From NCBI RefSeq assembly GCF_945957525.1, contig NZ_CAMFLA010000004.1, positions 124,001 to 188,000 of the forward strand: DNA of 64,000 bases. The letters are read 5' to 3'. The notes under the pieces are model-generated. The model did no database searches, was not told the origin of the DNA, and worked only from the letters and a program-made list of their open reading frames with translations. The DNA comes from an uncultured Aquitalea sp. (GTDB lineage Bacteria > Pseudomonadota > Gammaproteobacteria > Burkholderiales > Chromobacteriaceae). Position numbers and translations under genes: made by a program. Below are positions 8,271 through 17,022 of this stretch, piece by piece; within the stretch, counting starts at the first letter, position 1; every line of letters begins with the position of its first letter.

Positions 8271-8654
8271 ATGAAACGGATTGCACTCTTGCTGGCAATG
8301 CTGGCCGCCCTGCCCGGACTGGCGCATGCCGACAATACAGAGCAGCTGATCCTGCAAGCTTTGCGCCTGCAACAGCAGGGCGGCCCGAGTAATGATGTGG
8401 CGGGGATTTATCAGAACGGCTCACAGAATACCGCACTGATTGAACAAATAGGGCTTGAAAATTACGCGCTTATTACCCAGCAAGGTTACGGGAATAAAAC
8501 GAGCGTTCAACAGAACGGGGTTTTAAATACCGGCATTGTTTATCAACAAGGACAAAACAATTCGGTATCCATCACGCAGTACGGGAATGCCAACAAAGCC
8601 ACCGTTTGGCAAACCGGTTCTAACCAGGTGGTCAATATTATTCAAACACGGTAA
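8271..8654 (+). CDS. csgB: Minor curlin / nucleator CsgB
   Basis: This 127-residue secreted protein has a signal peptide ending LPGLAHA. It is followed by about four curlin repeats with the pattern Q-x-G-x2-N-x-A/T-x3-Q, such as IYQNGSQNTALIEQ, ITQQGYGNKTSVQQ, VYQQGQNNSVSITQ and VWQTGSNQVVNIIQ. It is the first gene of csgBAC, as in enterics, and probably templates amyloid growth of CsgA at the surface. The coding sequence is less GC-rich than neighbouring genes. Confidence 0.9.
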   Translation: MKRIALLLAMLAALPGLAHADNTEQLILQALRLQQQGGPSNDVAGIYQNGSQNTALIEQIGLENYALITQQGYGNKTSVQQNGVLNTGIVYQQGQNNSVSITQYGNANKATVWQTGSNQVVNIIQTR

Positions 8655-8693
8655 TTGATTTAAAACCGGACCCAAACTTTGGAGATTTTAACG

Positions 8694-10361
8694 ATGAATC
8701 GCATGACCAAGATCGCTCTCGCTCTGGCCGTGGCCTTTGGCTCCGGCGCCGCTCTGGCCGACAGCAACAATGCTGCCGCCAACCAGACCGGCAACAACAA
8801 CGTCGCCAACATCACCCAGGACACCAGCTACGGCTCCAACGCCGTCAGCAACCAGACTGGCGACAACAACACCACCACCGTTACCCAGCAACAGATCACT
8901 GGCGGCAACGCCAGCGTGGGCGTTGCCGGCAACAACAACGGCGTGACCGTATCCCAAACCAACACCAATGACACCACCGGCTCCACCGCCAATGTGGGCG
9001 TTACCGGCAACAGCAACACCGTCGGCGTAACCCAGAGCAACTCCGACAACGCGCTGGCCACCGTCTACCAGAACGGCGACCTGAACACCGCCTCCGTTCT
9101 GCAAAAGAACAGCACCGGCCTGCAAACCGCCAGCATCAACAGCAACGGCAGCAGCAACAGCGCCACCATCGCACAGGACGACTCCGCCTACGCTGTCGCC
9201 TCCATCAGCCAGGACGGTGTTGGCAACAGCGCTACCGCTACGCAAAGCTTCGGTACCAATGTTCAAGCCTCTATCACCCAGAACGGCGGCACCGTTGGCA
9301 ATAGCGCCTACACCACCCAAGTGGCCGTCAGCAACAGCAGCGCCAGCATCACCCAGAGCGGCAACTCCCCTTGGTCCGGCTACTGGTATGGCACCGGCGG
9401 CGCCAACTACGCCAACATCAATCAGTACAACGGTGACAGCCTGAGCGCAACTGTGTCCCAAACCAACAACCAGGATGGCTCGGCATCCATTTCCCAGAGC
9501 GGTCAGAGCAATACCGCTTCGGCAAACCAGGACACCACCTACAGCAGCAACGCCAGCATCCAGCAACAAGGCGGCTGGAACAGCGCCAGCACCAATCAAA
9601 CCAATTACAGCTGGTATGACTCCGCCAACATCGTGCAGAACGGTTACAGTCTGAGCGCCAGTACCAGCCAGTACGATTCCTGGAACTCTCAAGCAAACAT
9701 CACGCAATCCGGCGGCTCCAACAGCGCCAGCACCAGCCAGACCTACAGCGGTAGCGGCTCGGCTCGCATCCAGCAAAGCGGCTTCATCAACCAGGCTGGC
9801 ATCAGCCAGTACGATTCTTACTCCTCCACTGCCGGTGTTGCTCAGAGCGGAGCCTGGAATAGCGCATCCATCGCCCAGTCTTACGATTGGAACGACTACG
9901 CCTCCATCAACCAGAGCGGCTGGGGCAACAACGCCTCTGTCAACCAAAGGGCGGATAACTGGTACTGGAACTCCTACGGCAACAGCGGCATCGTCAACCA
10001 GAACGGCTACAGCAACAGCGCCTCCTCCAATCAGCTGAACTCCACGTACAGCAAGTCTGAAATCAACCAGAACGGTGACAGCAACCAGGCCAGCATTGCT
10101 CAAGCCAACCAGAACAACGGCATTGCTGTTGTGAAGCAGGATGGCATCGCCCTGGTGGCCAACGTGGCGCAAAGCGGCTCCTTCAATGAGGCCTACTTGA
10201 CCCAGACCGGCTACAACAACAACGCCTCGGTCAACCAGTCCGGCGCTGGTGTTTATGGCAACAGCAATGTGGCCAAAATCACGCAAAGCGCCAGCAACGA
10301 CGTAGCCAGCATCGTGCAGGCCGGTGGTGCAGGCAACCACGCCACCATCGTGCAGAAGTAA
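8694..10361 (+). CDS. csgA: Very long major curlin subunit CsgA (about 22 repeats)
   Basis: This protein of about 555 residues has a signal peptide (MTKIALALAVAFGSGAALA) followed almost entirely by curlin repeats of about 22-23 residues. The core pattern is A-S-I-x-Q-x-G-x2-N-x-A-x3-Q. I count about 22 units, a few degenerate (for example the Gly/Tyr/Trp-rich insert near residues 220-240). E. coli CsgA has five repeats in 151 residues, so this subunit is over three times longer. The ATG at 8694 has GGAG ten bases upstream; an in-frame TTG further upstream is less likely. The stop is followed by a strong hairpin terminator, then csgC. Confidence 0.9.
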   Translation: MNRMTKIALALAVAFGSGAALADSNNAAANQTGNNNVANITQDTSYGSNAVSNQTGDNNTTTVTQQQITGGNASVGVAGNNNGVTVSQTNTNDTTGSTANVGVTGNSNTVGVTQSNSDNALATVYQNGDLNTASVLQKNSTGLQTASINSNGSSNSATIAQDDSAYAVASISQDGVGNSATATQSFGTNVQASITQNGGTVGNSAYTTQVAVSNSSASITQSGNSPWSGYWYGTGGANYANINQYNGDSLSATVSQTNNQDGSASISQSGQSNTASANQDTTYSSNASIQQQGGWNSASTNQTNYSWYDSANIVQNGYSLSASTSQYDSWNSQANITQSGGSNSASTSQTYSGSGSARIQQSGFINQAGISQYDSYSSTAGVAQSGAWNSASIAQSYDWNDYASINQSGWGNNASVNQRADNWYWNSYGNSGIVNQNGYSNSASSNQLNSTYSKSEINQNGDSNQASIAQANQNNGIAVVKQDGIALVANVAQSGSFNEAYLTQTGYNNNASVNQSGAGVYGNSNVAKITQSASNDVASIVQAGGAGNHATIVQK

Positions 10362-10381
10362 GCAGGCTTGACAGCAAAAAG

Positions 10382-10411
10382 CACGGGGAGCAAACGCTCC
10401 CCGTGTTTTTT
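10382..10411 (+). terminator. Terminator between csgA and csgC
   Basis: A 10-bp perfect stem (10382-10391 CACGGGGAGC with 10396-10405) with a 4-base loop is followed by TTTTTT. It lies 20 bases after the csgA stop and 15 bases before the csgC start, so it should lower csgC expression relative to the fibre subunits through partial readthrough. Confidence 0.9.
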
Positions 10412-10425
10412 AATGCGACTAAATC

Positions 10426-10782
10426 ATGAACAGAATCTGGACAGGCGCGCTGGCCCTGCTGATGGCTGGCGCCGCGGAGGCTTCGGGAATGATTGTTCTG
10501 GATACCCAGCAACAAAATGGGCAACGGCTGCTGCAGCCGGCATGGTTGGCCGAAGACGGCCAGCCGGTACGCTATGCCATCACCTTACAACAAGAGCACG
10601 GCGGCAACCGCAACCAGTCCTCGCAATCCGGCAGCCTGCCCGCGCCGACGGTGGGCGAGAAAAACACCCTGTCCCGACTGTCGGTGACCGACGCAGGACA
10701 AATAGACCTGGTGGTGCGGGTTAGCGATCAGTCCAACCAGACCCTGGCGGAACAGCGGTTCCGCTTTCCGCCTTCAGAGTAG
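10426..10782 (+). CDS. csgC: CsgC-like curli chaperone/inhibitor
   Basis: This 118-residue periplasmic protein has a signal peptide ending AAEAS. The body aligns by eye with E. coli CsgC: MIVLDTQQQNG near the start, then KNTLSRLSVTDAGQIDLVVRVSDQSN and a closing FRFPPSE. CsgC keeps CsgA from forming amyloid inside the periplasm. The CxC pair of E. coli CsgC is absent here; there are no cysteines in the mature part. It is last in csgBAC, behind an attenuating terminator. Its end overlaps the next gene, on the opposite strand, by nine bases. Confidence 0.75.
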   Translation: MNRIWTGALALLMAGAAEASGMIVLDTQQQNGQRLLQPAWLAEDGQPVRYAITLQQEHGGNRNQSSQSGSLPAPTVGEKNTLSRLSVTDAGQIDLVVRVSDQSNQTLAEQRFRFPPSE

Positions 10783-12162
10783 TTTGCCGGGGTTCATCAC
10801 CCCGTCCGGATCGAAAACCGACTTCACCCCGCGCATGAGGGCGATCTCGGCCTCGCTGCGCGTGACATTCAGATAGTCGCGCTTGAGCATGCCCACGCCG
10901 TGCTCGGCCGACATGCTGCCCCGGAAAGCCCGCACGAGCTCGAACACCTGCCGGTTGACCTGCTCGCATGCGCTCTTGAATGCCGGCAAGGCCCAGTCTT
11001 GCGGCTTCAGCACATTGATGTGCAAATTGCCATCGCCGATATGGCCATACCACAACACCTCGAAATCCGGATAGTCGCGGCTCAGAATGGCATCCAACCG
11101 GACCACAAAATCCGGCACCTGGCTGATCATCACGGCAATATCGTTCTTGTACGGCGTGCGCGGCGTAATGGCCTCGCTGATGCCTTCGCGCAAGCGCCAC
11201 AGCGCACGGGCCTGCGCCAGCGATTGCGACATCACCCCATCGCTGGCCCAGCCCTGCTCCACGCAATGCGCAAAGGCCGCCAGAGCGCGCGCCTCTTCCG
11301 CGTCTCCCGCTGCTTCAAACTCCAGCAACACATAATACGGCCAGCGCTCATCCAGCGGCGCTCCCACACCCTGCGCCGCCATCACCTGCGCCAGCGCCTG
11401 ATCGGAGAAAAATTCGAAGGCCTGCAATCTCGCCTCTCCGGCGAAATGCCCAAACACCGCCATGATGTCGCCTAGCTGGCGCACGCCCAGCACCATTACT
11501 CGCGTTGGCGGCGGCGGGCTGGTCAGCTTCATCACCGCCTCAACAACAAAACCCAGCGTCCCCTCTGAGCCGATGAAAAGATGGCGCAAGTCGTAACCGC
11601 TGTTGTTCTTGTTCAGGCCCAGATTCAACTCCAACACTTCGCCAGTACCCGTCACCACGGTCAGGCCGGCCACCCAGTCGCGGGTCATGCCATAACGCAC
11701 CACCCGGATACCGCCGGCGTTGGTGGCGATATTGCCGCCTATCTGACTGGCGCCGCTGGAAGCAAAATCCACCGGATAGTACAGCCCGCGCTCTTCGGCA
11801 AACGTTTGTAGCGCACCGGTGACCACCCCCGCCTGACAGCGCACCGTGCGCGACAGCGGGTCGAAATCACGGATGGCATTCATGCGCTCGAAGGACACCA
11901 CCACCTCGCCGCGACTGGCTACCGCACCGGCCGACAAACCGGTGCGTCCACCCGAGGGCACCAGCGCAACACCGCAAGCCCGCGCCCACTGCACAAGCGC
12001 GCGGACTTCATCCACATCCAGCGGAAAAACGATGGCGGCTGGCGACGGCTCGATATAGCGCGTCCAGTCCCGACCGTAATGAAGCAAAGACGCAGCATCC
12101 GTCAGTACGCGCTCTTCGGCCAACGTGCGCCGCAACGCAGCCAGTGCCTGGCTGGAAATCAT
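10774..12162 (-). CDS. FAD-linked D-2-hydroxyacid dehydrogenase (GlcD / D-2-hydroxyglutarate dehydrogenase family)
   Basis: This 462-residue flavoenzyme has a PCMH-type FAD domain. It shows VALVPSGGRTGLSAGAV (about residues 66-82), the SGASQIGGNIATNAGG loop and FIGSEGTLGFVVEAVMKL. The C-terminal FAD-oxidase cap carries the metal-binding motif WYGHIGDGNLHIN and ends SAEHGVGMLKRDYL...DPDGVMNPGKLL. This is the layout of GlcD, D-lactate dehydrogenase and D-2-hydroxyglutarate dehydrogenase; the exact substrate cannot be read from sequence. It stands alone on the minus strand between the curli cluster and accD. Confidence 0.85.
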   Translation of the reverse strand: MISSQALAALRRTLAEERVLTDAASLLHYGRDWTRYIEPSPAAIVFPLDVDEVRALVQWARACGVALVPSGGRTGLSAGAVASRGEVVVSFERMNAIRDFDPLSRTVRCQAGVVTGALQTFAEERGLYYPVDFASSGASQIGGNIATNAGGIRVVRYGMTRDWVAGLTVVTGTGEVLELNLGLNKNNSGYDLRHLFIGSEGTLGFVVEAVMKLTSPPPPTRVMVLGVRQLGDIMAVFGHFAGEARLQAFEFFSDQALAQVMAAQGVGAPLDERWPYYVLLEFEAAGDAEEARALAAFAHCVEQGWASDGVMSQSLAQARALWRLREGISEAITPRTPYKNDIAVMISQVPDFVVRLDAILSRDYPDFEVLWYGHIGDGNLHINVLKPQDWALPAFKSACEQVNRQVFELVRAFRGSMSAEHGVGMLKRDYLNVTRSEAEIALMRGVKSVFDPDGVMNPGKLL

Positions 12163-12232
12163 GCTCGCTCTCCCTTCGCTGCGTTGATCACCTCATCACG
12201 CCCGTCATTTGTCATGCGGAGACGCCAGGCAA

Positions 12233-12258
12233 GAAAAAACCGCCCCGTAAGGCGGTTT
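12233..12258 (-). terminator. Terminator of accD
   Basis: An 8-bp stem AAACCGCC (12237-12244) / GGCGGTTT (12251-12258) with a 6-base loop is followed on the minus strand by a run of T. It is 18 bases past the accD stop. Confidence 0.9.
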
Positions 12259-12275
12259 GTCTCGCAGTCGCACGA

Positions 12276-13145
12276 TCAGGCGACGGCGGGTTCCTTGCCC
12301 AGCATGGCCAGTAGCTCGGCCACCTTGCGCTTGAGTTCGCGACGATCGACGATCATGTCGATAGCGCCCTTCTCAAGCAGGAATTCGGAACGCTGGAAGC
12401 CTTCCGGCAGGGTTTCGCGCACGGTTTGCTCGATCACGCGCGGGCCGGCGAAGCCGATCAAAGCGCCGGGCTCGCCGATCACCACATCGCCCAGAAAGGC
12501 GAAAGAAGCGGAAACGCCGCCCATGGTGGGGTCGGTCAGCACCGAGATGAAAGGCAGGCGATTGTCGGTCAGCAATTGCAGCGCGGCGCTGGTCTTGGCC
12601 ATCTGCATCAGCGAGTTCAGGCCCTCCTGCATCCGCGCGCCACCGGAGGCGGATACGCAAATGAACGGCGCCTTGGCTTCAATGGCGGCCTGTACGCCGC
12701 GCACGAAGCGCTCGCCCACCACGGAGCCCATTGAACCGCCGATGAAGCGGAATTCGAACGCAGCCACCACGGCCGGCGCGGAATGGATGCTGCCTTGCAT
12801 CACCACCAGCGCGTCGTCTTCTTCGGTGGCGCTTTGCGCCGCCGTCAAACGATCCGGGTACTTCTTGCTGTCCTTGAACTTGAGAATGTCCACCGGCTTG
12901 ACCTCGGCGCCGATTTCACGGCGGCCTTCGTCGTCCAGGAACATGTCCAGGCGTTGGCGAGCGGAAAGCGGATGGTGATGGTTGCACTTGGGGCAAACCT
13001 GCAGATTGCTTTCCAGATCGGTGTAATACAGTACGGCTTCACATGCCGAGCACTTGCTCCACAGTCCTTCCGGTACCGCCGAAGGTTTGTCGGCGCGGTT
13101 TTCGCGCTTGATCTTCGGCGGCAGGAGCTTGTTCAACCAGCTCAT
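12276..13145 (-). CDS. accD: Acetyl-CoA carboxylase carboxyltransferase beta subunit
   Basis: This 289-residue subunit, with AccA, transfers carboxyl from biotin-BCCP to acetyl-CoA, making malonyl-CoA. The N-terminal zinc ribbon has C32, C35, C51 and C54 (KCSAC and VCPKC). The crotonase-fold body contains [20 protein letters not shown] and the oxyanion-forming [12 protein letters not shown] region. An AAGGAG lies eight bases before the ATG. It follows trpA, but a terminator separates them, so accD probably has its own promoter in 13146-13232. Confidence 0.97.
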   Translation of the reverse strand: MSWLNKLLPPKIKRENRADKPSAVPEGLWSKCSACEAVLYYTDLESNLQVCPKCNHHHPLSARQRLDMFLDDEGRREIGAEVKPVDILKFKDSKKYPDRLTAAQSATEEDDALVVMQGSIHSAPAVVAAFEFRFIGGSMGSVVGERFVRGVQAAIEAKAPFICVSASGGARMQEGLNSLMQMAKTSAALQLLTDNRLPFISVLTDPTMGGVSASFAFLGDVVIGEPGALIGFAGPRVIEQTVRETLPEGFQRSEFLLEKGAIDMIVDRRELKRKVAELLAMLGKEPAVA

Positions 13146-13232
13146 GCTGACTCCTTGCTCATCGACCGCGCCGCGTCATGCGCGGCCGGCTCTCGATACA
13201 GAGGCTGAATAGCCCCCGCTTTGCGTAAGCTG

Positions 13233-13257
13233 ACAAAGGACAGCCGCAAGGCTGTCC
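13233..13257 (-). terminator. Terminator of the trpFBA genes
   Basis: An 8-bp perfect stem GGACAGCC (13238-13245) / GGCTGTCC (13250-13257) with a GCAA loop is followed on the minus strand by TTTG. It starts 5 bases beyond the trpA stop. Confidence 0.75.
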
Positions 13258-13261
13258 GACA

Positions 13262-14050
13262 TCAAACGATGGCGGCCTTCAATTCGGCCACCAGACGGGT
13301 CAACCGCTCTCTGGCGGTTTCTGTCGTTGCCGCCTCGATTTCCTGCACCAGACGGCTTCCCACTACCACGGCATCCGCGGTGACGGAAATGGCCTTGGCC
13401 GTCGCGCCGTCGCGAATGCCGAAGCCCACACCAATGGGAACCTGAATATGTGCTCTAAGGGCGGCAATTTTACGCGCTACGTCGTCAATGTCCAGATGTC
13501 CTGCGCCGGTGACGCCTTTCAGCGACACATAGTAGACATAACCCCGAGCCTGACGCGCGATTTCCTTGACGCGCGCCTCGGGTGTGGTGGGAGCGATCAG
13601 GAATACCGGGTCCAGCCCGGCGGCTTCCAGTGCGGTGGACAGTTCGGCGGCTTCTTCCGGCGGGCAATCCACAGTCAATACGCCATCAACGCCAGCTTCG
13701 CGCGCTTGAGCCGCAAATTCGGTATAGCCCATCACGAACACCGGATTCAGATAACCCATCAGCACTACCGGGGTCGATGCGTTGGTCTTGCGGAATTCGC
13801 GCACCATGGCCAGCACGTCTTTCATGCCTACCTTGTGAACCAGCGCGCGTTCGGAAGCACGCTGGATCACGGGGCCATCGGCCATCGGATCGGAAAACGG
13901 CACCCCCAGTTCAATGATGTCCGCGCCGCCGTCCACCAAACCATGCATCAGCGATACGGTCAGCCCGGGCTGCGGGTCACCGGCGGTAATGAAGGGAATC
14001 AGCGCCTTTTTGCCGTCAAGCGCGGCGAAACATTCTGCGATGCGAGACAT
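13262..14050 (-). CDS. trpA: Tryptophan synthase alpha subunit
   Basis: This 262-residue TIM barrel cleaves indole-3-glycerol phosphate to indole, which is channelled to TrpB. The catalytic Glu47 is in [12 protein letters not shown] and the catalytic Asp58 in MADGP. GYLNPVF and the phosphate-binding [11 protein letters not shown] are also present. It starts 10 bases after trpB and is last in the trpF-trpB-trpA run, a common order in beta- and gammaproteobacteria. Confidence 0.97.
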   Translation of the reverse strand: MSRIAECFAALDGKKALIPFITAGDPQPGLTVSLMHGLVDGGADIIELGVPFSDPMADGPVIQRASERALVHKVGMKDVLAMVREFRKTNASTPVVLMGYLNPVFVMGYTEFAAQAREAGVDGVLTVDCPPEEAAELSTALEAAGLDPVFLIAPTTPEARVKEIARQARGYVYYVSLKGVTGAGHLDIDDVARKIAALRAHIQVPIGVGFGIRDGATAKAISVTADAVVVGSRLVQEIEAATTETARERLTRLVAELKAAIV

Positions 14051-14060
14051 GACGGTCCTC

Positions 14061-15263
14061 TTACAAGGTGATGCCGGCCAAGCCGGCGACGGTGTTGATG
14101 TCCTTGTCGCCGCGACCGGACAGATTGACCAGAATCACCTGATCCTTGTTCATGGTGGGCGCGACCTTGGCAGCCCAAGCCAGCGCATGGCTGGACTCCA
14201 GCGCCGGGATGATGCCCTCGAGATGACAGCAGTCGTGGAAAGCCTTCAACGCTTCGTCGTCATTGATGGCGACATACTCGGCGCGACCAATATCCTTGAG
14301 ATAGCTGTGCTCGGGGCCGACGCCCGGGTAGTCCAGCCCGGCGGACACGGAGTGCGTCTCGACAATCTGGCCGTTCTCGTCCTGCATCAGATAGCTCTTG
14401 GCGCCGTGCAATACGCCCACGCCGGCGCCGCTACTCAGGGGCGCGGCATGCTTGCCGCTGGCCACGCCGTGACCACCCGCCTCCACCCCCACCATGCGCA
14501 CGCCATCCACGCCGATATAGGGGTGGAACATGCCGATGGCGTTGGAGCCGCCACCCACGCAAGCCACCACTACGTCCGGCTGACGACCGATGACTTCGGG
14601 CATTTGCACTTTGGCCTCTTCCCCAATCACGGAGACGAAATCGCGCACCAGCATCGGGTAAGGATGCGGGCCGGCAGCGGTGCCGAGAATATAGAAAGTG
14701 CTGTCGACATTGGTGACCCAGTCGCGCATGGCCTCGTTGAGCGCGTCTTTCAGCGTGCGGGAGCCAGACTCCACCGGCACGACATTGGCGCCCAACAGCT
14801 TCATGCGGAACACATTGGGGGACTGGCGCTTGATGTCATCCGCGCCCATGTACACGTGGCACTCCATGCCGTAGCGCGCGGCAACGGTAGCCGATGCCAC
14901 GCCGTGCTGACCCGCGCCGGTTTCGGCGATCACGCGCTTCTTGCCCATGCGGCGCGCCAACAGGGCCTGACCAATGGCGTTGTTGATCTTGTGCGCGCCG
15001 GTGTGGTTGAGGTCTTCGCGCTTCAGCCAGATCTGCGCGCCGCCGAGCTCTTCGGACCAGCGCTTGGCGTGGTAGACCGGGCTGGGCCGACCCACGTAAT
15101 GCTTGAGTTCGTGGCGGAACTCTTCCCAGAAAGAAGGGTCCGCTTTCACGCGGGCGTACTCTTGCTTGAGTTCCTCAAGCGCCGCCATCAGGGTTTCAGC
15201 GACATACACGCCGCCATAAGGGCCGAAATGACCCAGTGCATCCGGAAAATCATACCGCTGCAT
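14061..15263 (-). CDS. trpB: Tryptophan synthase beta subunit
   Basis: This 400-residue PLP enzyme condenses indole and serine to tryptophan. The PLP lysine K92 is in [10 protein letters not shown], and the phosphate-binding loop [10 protein letters not shown] is visible. The ATG at 15263 ([18 protein letters not shown]) follows AGGAG at a good distance; the longer open frame upstream overlaps trpF in a different frame. The true start lies 14 bases inside the end of trpF, suggesting coupled translation. Confidence 0.97.
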   Translation of the reverse strand: MQRYDFPDALGHFGPYGGVYVAETLMAALEELKQEYARVKADPSFWEEFRHELKHYVGRPSPVYHAKRWSEELGGAQIWLKREDLNHTGAHKINNAIGQALLARRMGKKRVIAETGAGQHGVASATVAARYGMECHVYMGADDIKRQSPNVFRMKLLGANVVPVESGSRTLKDALNEAMRDWVTNVDSTFYILGTAAGPHPYPMLVRDFVSVIGEEAKVQMPEVIGRQPDVVVACVGGGSNAIGMFHPYIGVDGVRMVGVEAGGHGVASGKHAAPLSSGAGVGVLHGAKSYLMQDENGQIVETHSVSAGLDYPGVGPEHSYLKDIGRAEYVAINDDEALKAFHDCCHLEGIIPALESSHALAWAAKVAPTMNKDQVILVNLSGRGDKDINTVAGLAGITL

Positions 15264-15873
15264 GCCTAGCTCCTGATATGAACGCCGCCATCCTGGCGGC
15301 ATCTTTGATTCCCTTGGCCGCTTCCACACCACTGGAAACGTCCACCGCCGCCAGCTTAACCCGGGCAACGGCTTGCTTGATATTCTGATCATCCAGACCG
15401 CCGGACAAAATCAGCGGCAAGGAGAGGTCTTCGGGCAACAGGGCCCAATCGAAGGTGGTGCCGGTGCCGCCGTGCGCGCCCTCCACAAAGGCATCGGTCA
15501 GCAGACCGCGCGCATCAGGATAGGCCGCCGCTGCCGCACTCAGATCAAGACCCGGCTTGACCCGCACCGCCTTGAGATAGGGGCGATGGAAAGAGCGGCA
15601 AAACTCCGCGCTTTCTTCGCCATGAAACTGCAGCACATCAATCGCACAGTTTGCCAGCACCTGCTCCACCCATTCGCGATCCGGATTGACGAACAAAGCC
15701 ACCACGGTCACGAACGGCGGCAGCGCGGCAATGACCGCTTGCGCCTGAGCCAGCGCGACATTGCGCGGGCTTTTCTCATAAAACACCAAACCGATGGCAT
15801 CCGCGCCCAGCCTGGCGGCCTCAACGCCGTCTTCCGGTCTGGTAATGCCGCAAATCTTGATTCTGACCGTCAC
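15250..15873 (-). CDS. trpF: Phosphoribosylanthranilate isomerase
   Basis: This 207-residue TIM barrel performs the Amadori rearrangement of PRA to CdRP in tryptophan synthesis. The catalytic cysteine is in [13 protein letters not shown] near the N-terminus and the catalytic aspartate in [10 protein letters not shown]. The phosphate loop [11 protein letters not shown] follows. It overlaps trpB and starts one base after truA ends, so truA-trpF-trpB-trpA behave as one transcript. Confidence 0.96.
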   Translation of the reverse strand: MTVRIKICGITRPEDGVEAARLGADAIGLVFYEKSPRNVALAQAQAVIAALPPFVTVVALFVNPDREWVEQVLANCAIDVLQFHGEESAEFCRSFHRPYLKAVRVKPGLDLSAAAAAYPDARGLLTDAFVEGAHGGTGTTFDWALLPEDLSLPLILSGGLDDQNIKQAVARVKLAAVDVSSGVEAAKGIKDAARMAAFISGARHAAV

Positions 15874-15874
15874 A

Positions 15875-16663
15875 TCATCTCCACAAGGTCAGTCGCGCCG
15901 GCTGTCTTTGCGCCGGCAAGGCGTATGCTTCCGGATAGCCCACCCCCGTGAGGTAGAGACCATCCGGCATGAAGGTGGGCGGCGCGCAAGTACGATCCCG
16001 CGCGGCCAGCAGGTTTTTCATGCCGGCCGAAGACAGGCTGCCCTTGCCCGCATACACCAGCGCGCCAACAATATTGCGCACCATATGATGCAAAAAAGCG
16101 TCCGCCGTCAGGTCAAAACGGATCAGACCGTCTTCTTCATGAATGTCCAGCTGCTGCAAATGCTTGAGCGGACTCTTGGCTTGACACTCTGCAGCCCGAA
16201 AGCTGGAAAAATCGTGCTTCCCCAGCAAATGCCCGGCTGCTTCGCGCATGGCATCAACATCCAGAGACTGATGAAACCAGCCCACCTTGCCAGCCAACAA
16301 GCAAGGGCGCACCGGATGCGTCAGTAAGAAGTAACTGTAAGAGCGGGAAAAAGCCGAGAACCGGGCATGAAAACCGTCATCCACTTCCTGTGCCCATACG
16401 ACTGCCACCTCAGGCGGCAGATGCGCATTGACGCCGCGCACCCAAGCGTTGAGCGGTCGCTGCGCGCTGGTATCGAAATGCGCCACTTGCATGGCCGCAT
16501 GTACACCGGCATCGGTTCGCCCCGCCGCCGTCGTTGCCAGCGGCTCGCTGGCGATCGCGCTGATGGCCTGATTCAACCTGTCTTGCACCGTGTTGCCGTG
16601 CGGCTGCGACTGCCAGCCGGCGAATGCCCGCCCATCGTATTCCACGCCGAGCGCTATTCTCAT
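15875..16663 (-). CDS. truA: tRNA pseudouridine(38-40) synthase TruA
   Basis: This 262-residue enzyme makes pseudouridine at positions 38-40 of the tRNA anticodon stem. The catalytic Asp51 lies in AAGRTDAGVHA, and FLHHMVRNIVGALV is the conserved C-terminal motif. The ATG at 16663 (MRIALGVEYDGRAF) is the family start and has AGGA upstream; the open frame could extend 37 residues further without a homologous sequence. The fimV-truA-trpF neighbourhood is widespread in proteobacteria. Confidence 0.96.
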   Translation of the reverse strand: MRIALGVEYDGRAFAGWQSQPHGNTVQDRLNQAISAIASEPLATTAAGRTDAGVHAAMQVAHFDTSAQRPLNAWVRGVNAHLPPEVAVVWAQEVDDGFHARFSAFSRSYSYFLLTHPVRPCLLAGKVGWFHQSLDVDAMREAAGHLLGKHDFSSFRAAECQAKSPLKHLQQLDIHEEDGLIRFDLTADAFLHHMVRNIVGALVYAGKGSLSSAGMKNLLAARDRTCAPPTFMPDGLYLTGVGYPEAYALPAQRQPARLTLWR

Positions 16664-17022
16664 GCCCACATCCTGACTGCGTTTGCTGCCGACCTTGCCG
16701 GAAAAGCCATGAGCCGTCCGTTTACGCCGACGATAAAGCATCAACTCTACCTTATCCGACGGGTTTTGCGCCATTGCGGCATGACATCAAACCATACCGA
16801 TCACGTCGCAGGCAAAGAAAACGCCGGGACGAATTCAATGCCGTCCCGGCGTTTCATGACTGTCATACAGGCTTGGAGCCGCCAACAAGACCACCGATCC
16901 TGCATGGCGCCTCCTGGTGGTGCTGCGTGCACCGCCTGCACAGCACGCCTTGGCTCAAAGGCTCTGCCAAGTGTTGTCAGCAGCTCTCATGATTGCCAAC
17001 CCGACAGATCTTCGGTCCACCA
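16664..17022 (-). ncRNA. Gene-free fimV-truA spacer with a possible structured 3' RNA
   Basis: These 359 bases have no convincing gene. On the minus strand, just after the FimV stop, comes a hairpin-rich stretch: CTTGGC pairs with GCCAAG, and GTGCTG with CAGCAC. Then comes the 14-mer shared in reverse with 61983-61996, and finally the terminator at 16819-16854. It may be a long 3' UTR, a 3'-derived sRNA, or nothing special. Confidence 0.25.
16815..16854 (-). terminator. Terminator downstream of the second fimV gene
   Basis: A 12-13-bp near-perfect stem (AACGCCGGGACG at 16820-16831 with CGTCCCGGCGTT at 16842-16853) and a 10-base loop are followed on the minus strand by TTTTCTTT. It is about 170 bases past the fimV stop, leaving a long untranslated 3' part. 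Confidence 0.85.

Noticed and set aside
8688..10340. Long open frame antisense to csgA
   Set aside because: It mirrors the repeat composition of csgA, has no signal or known domain, and no ribosome site. It is a shadow of the curlin repeats.
8760..10340. CRISPR-like array suggested by repeated units
   Set aside because: The repetition is of coding triplets in curlin repeats of variable DNA sequence; there are no identical direct repeats with spacers.
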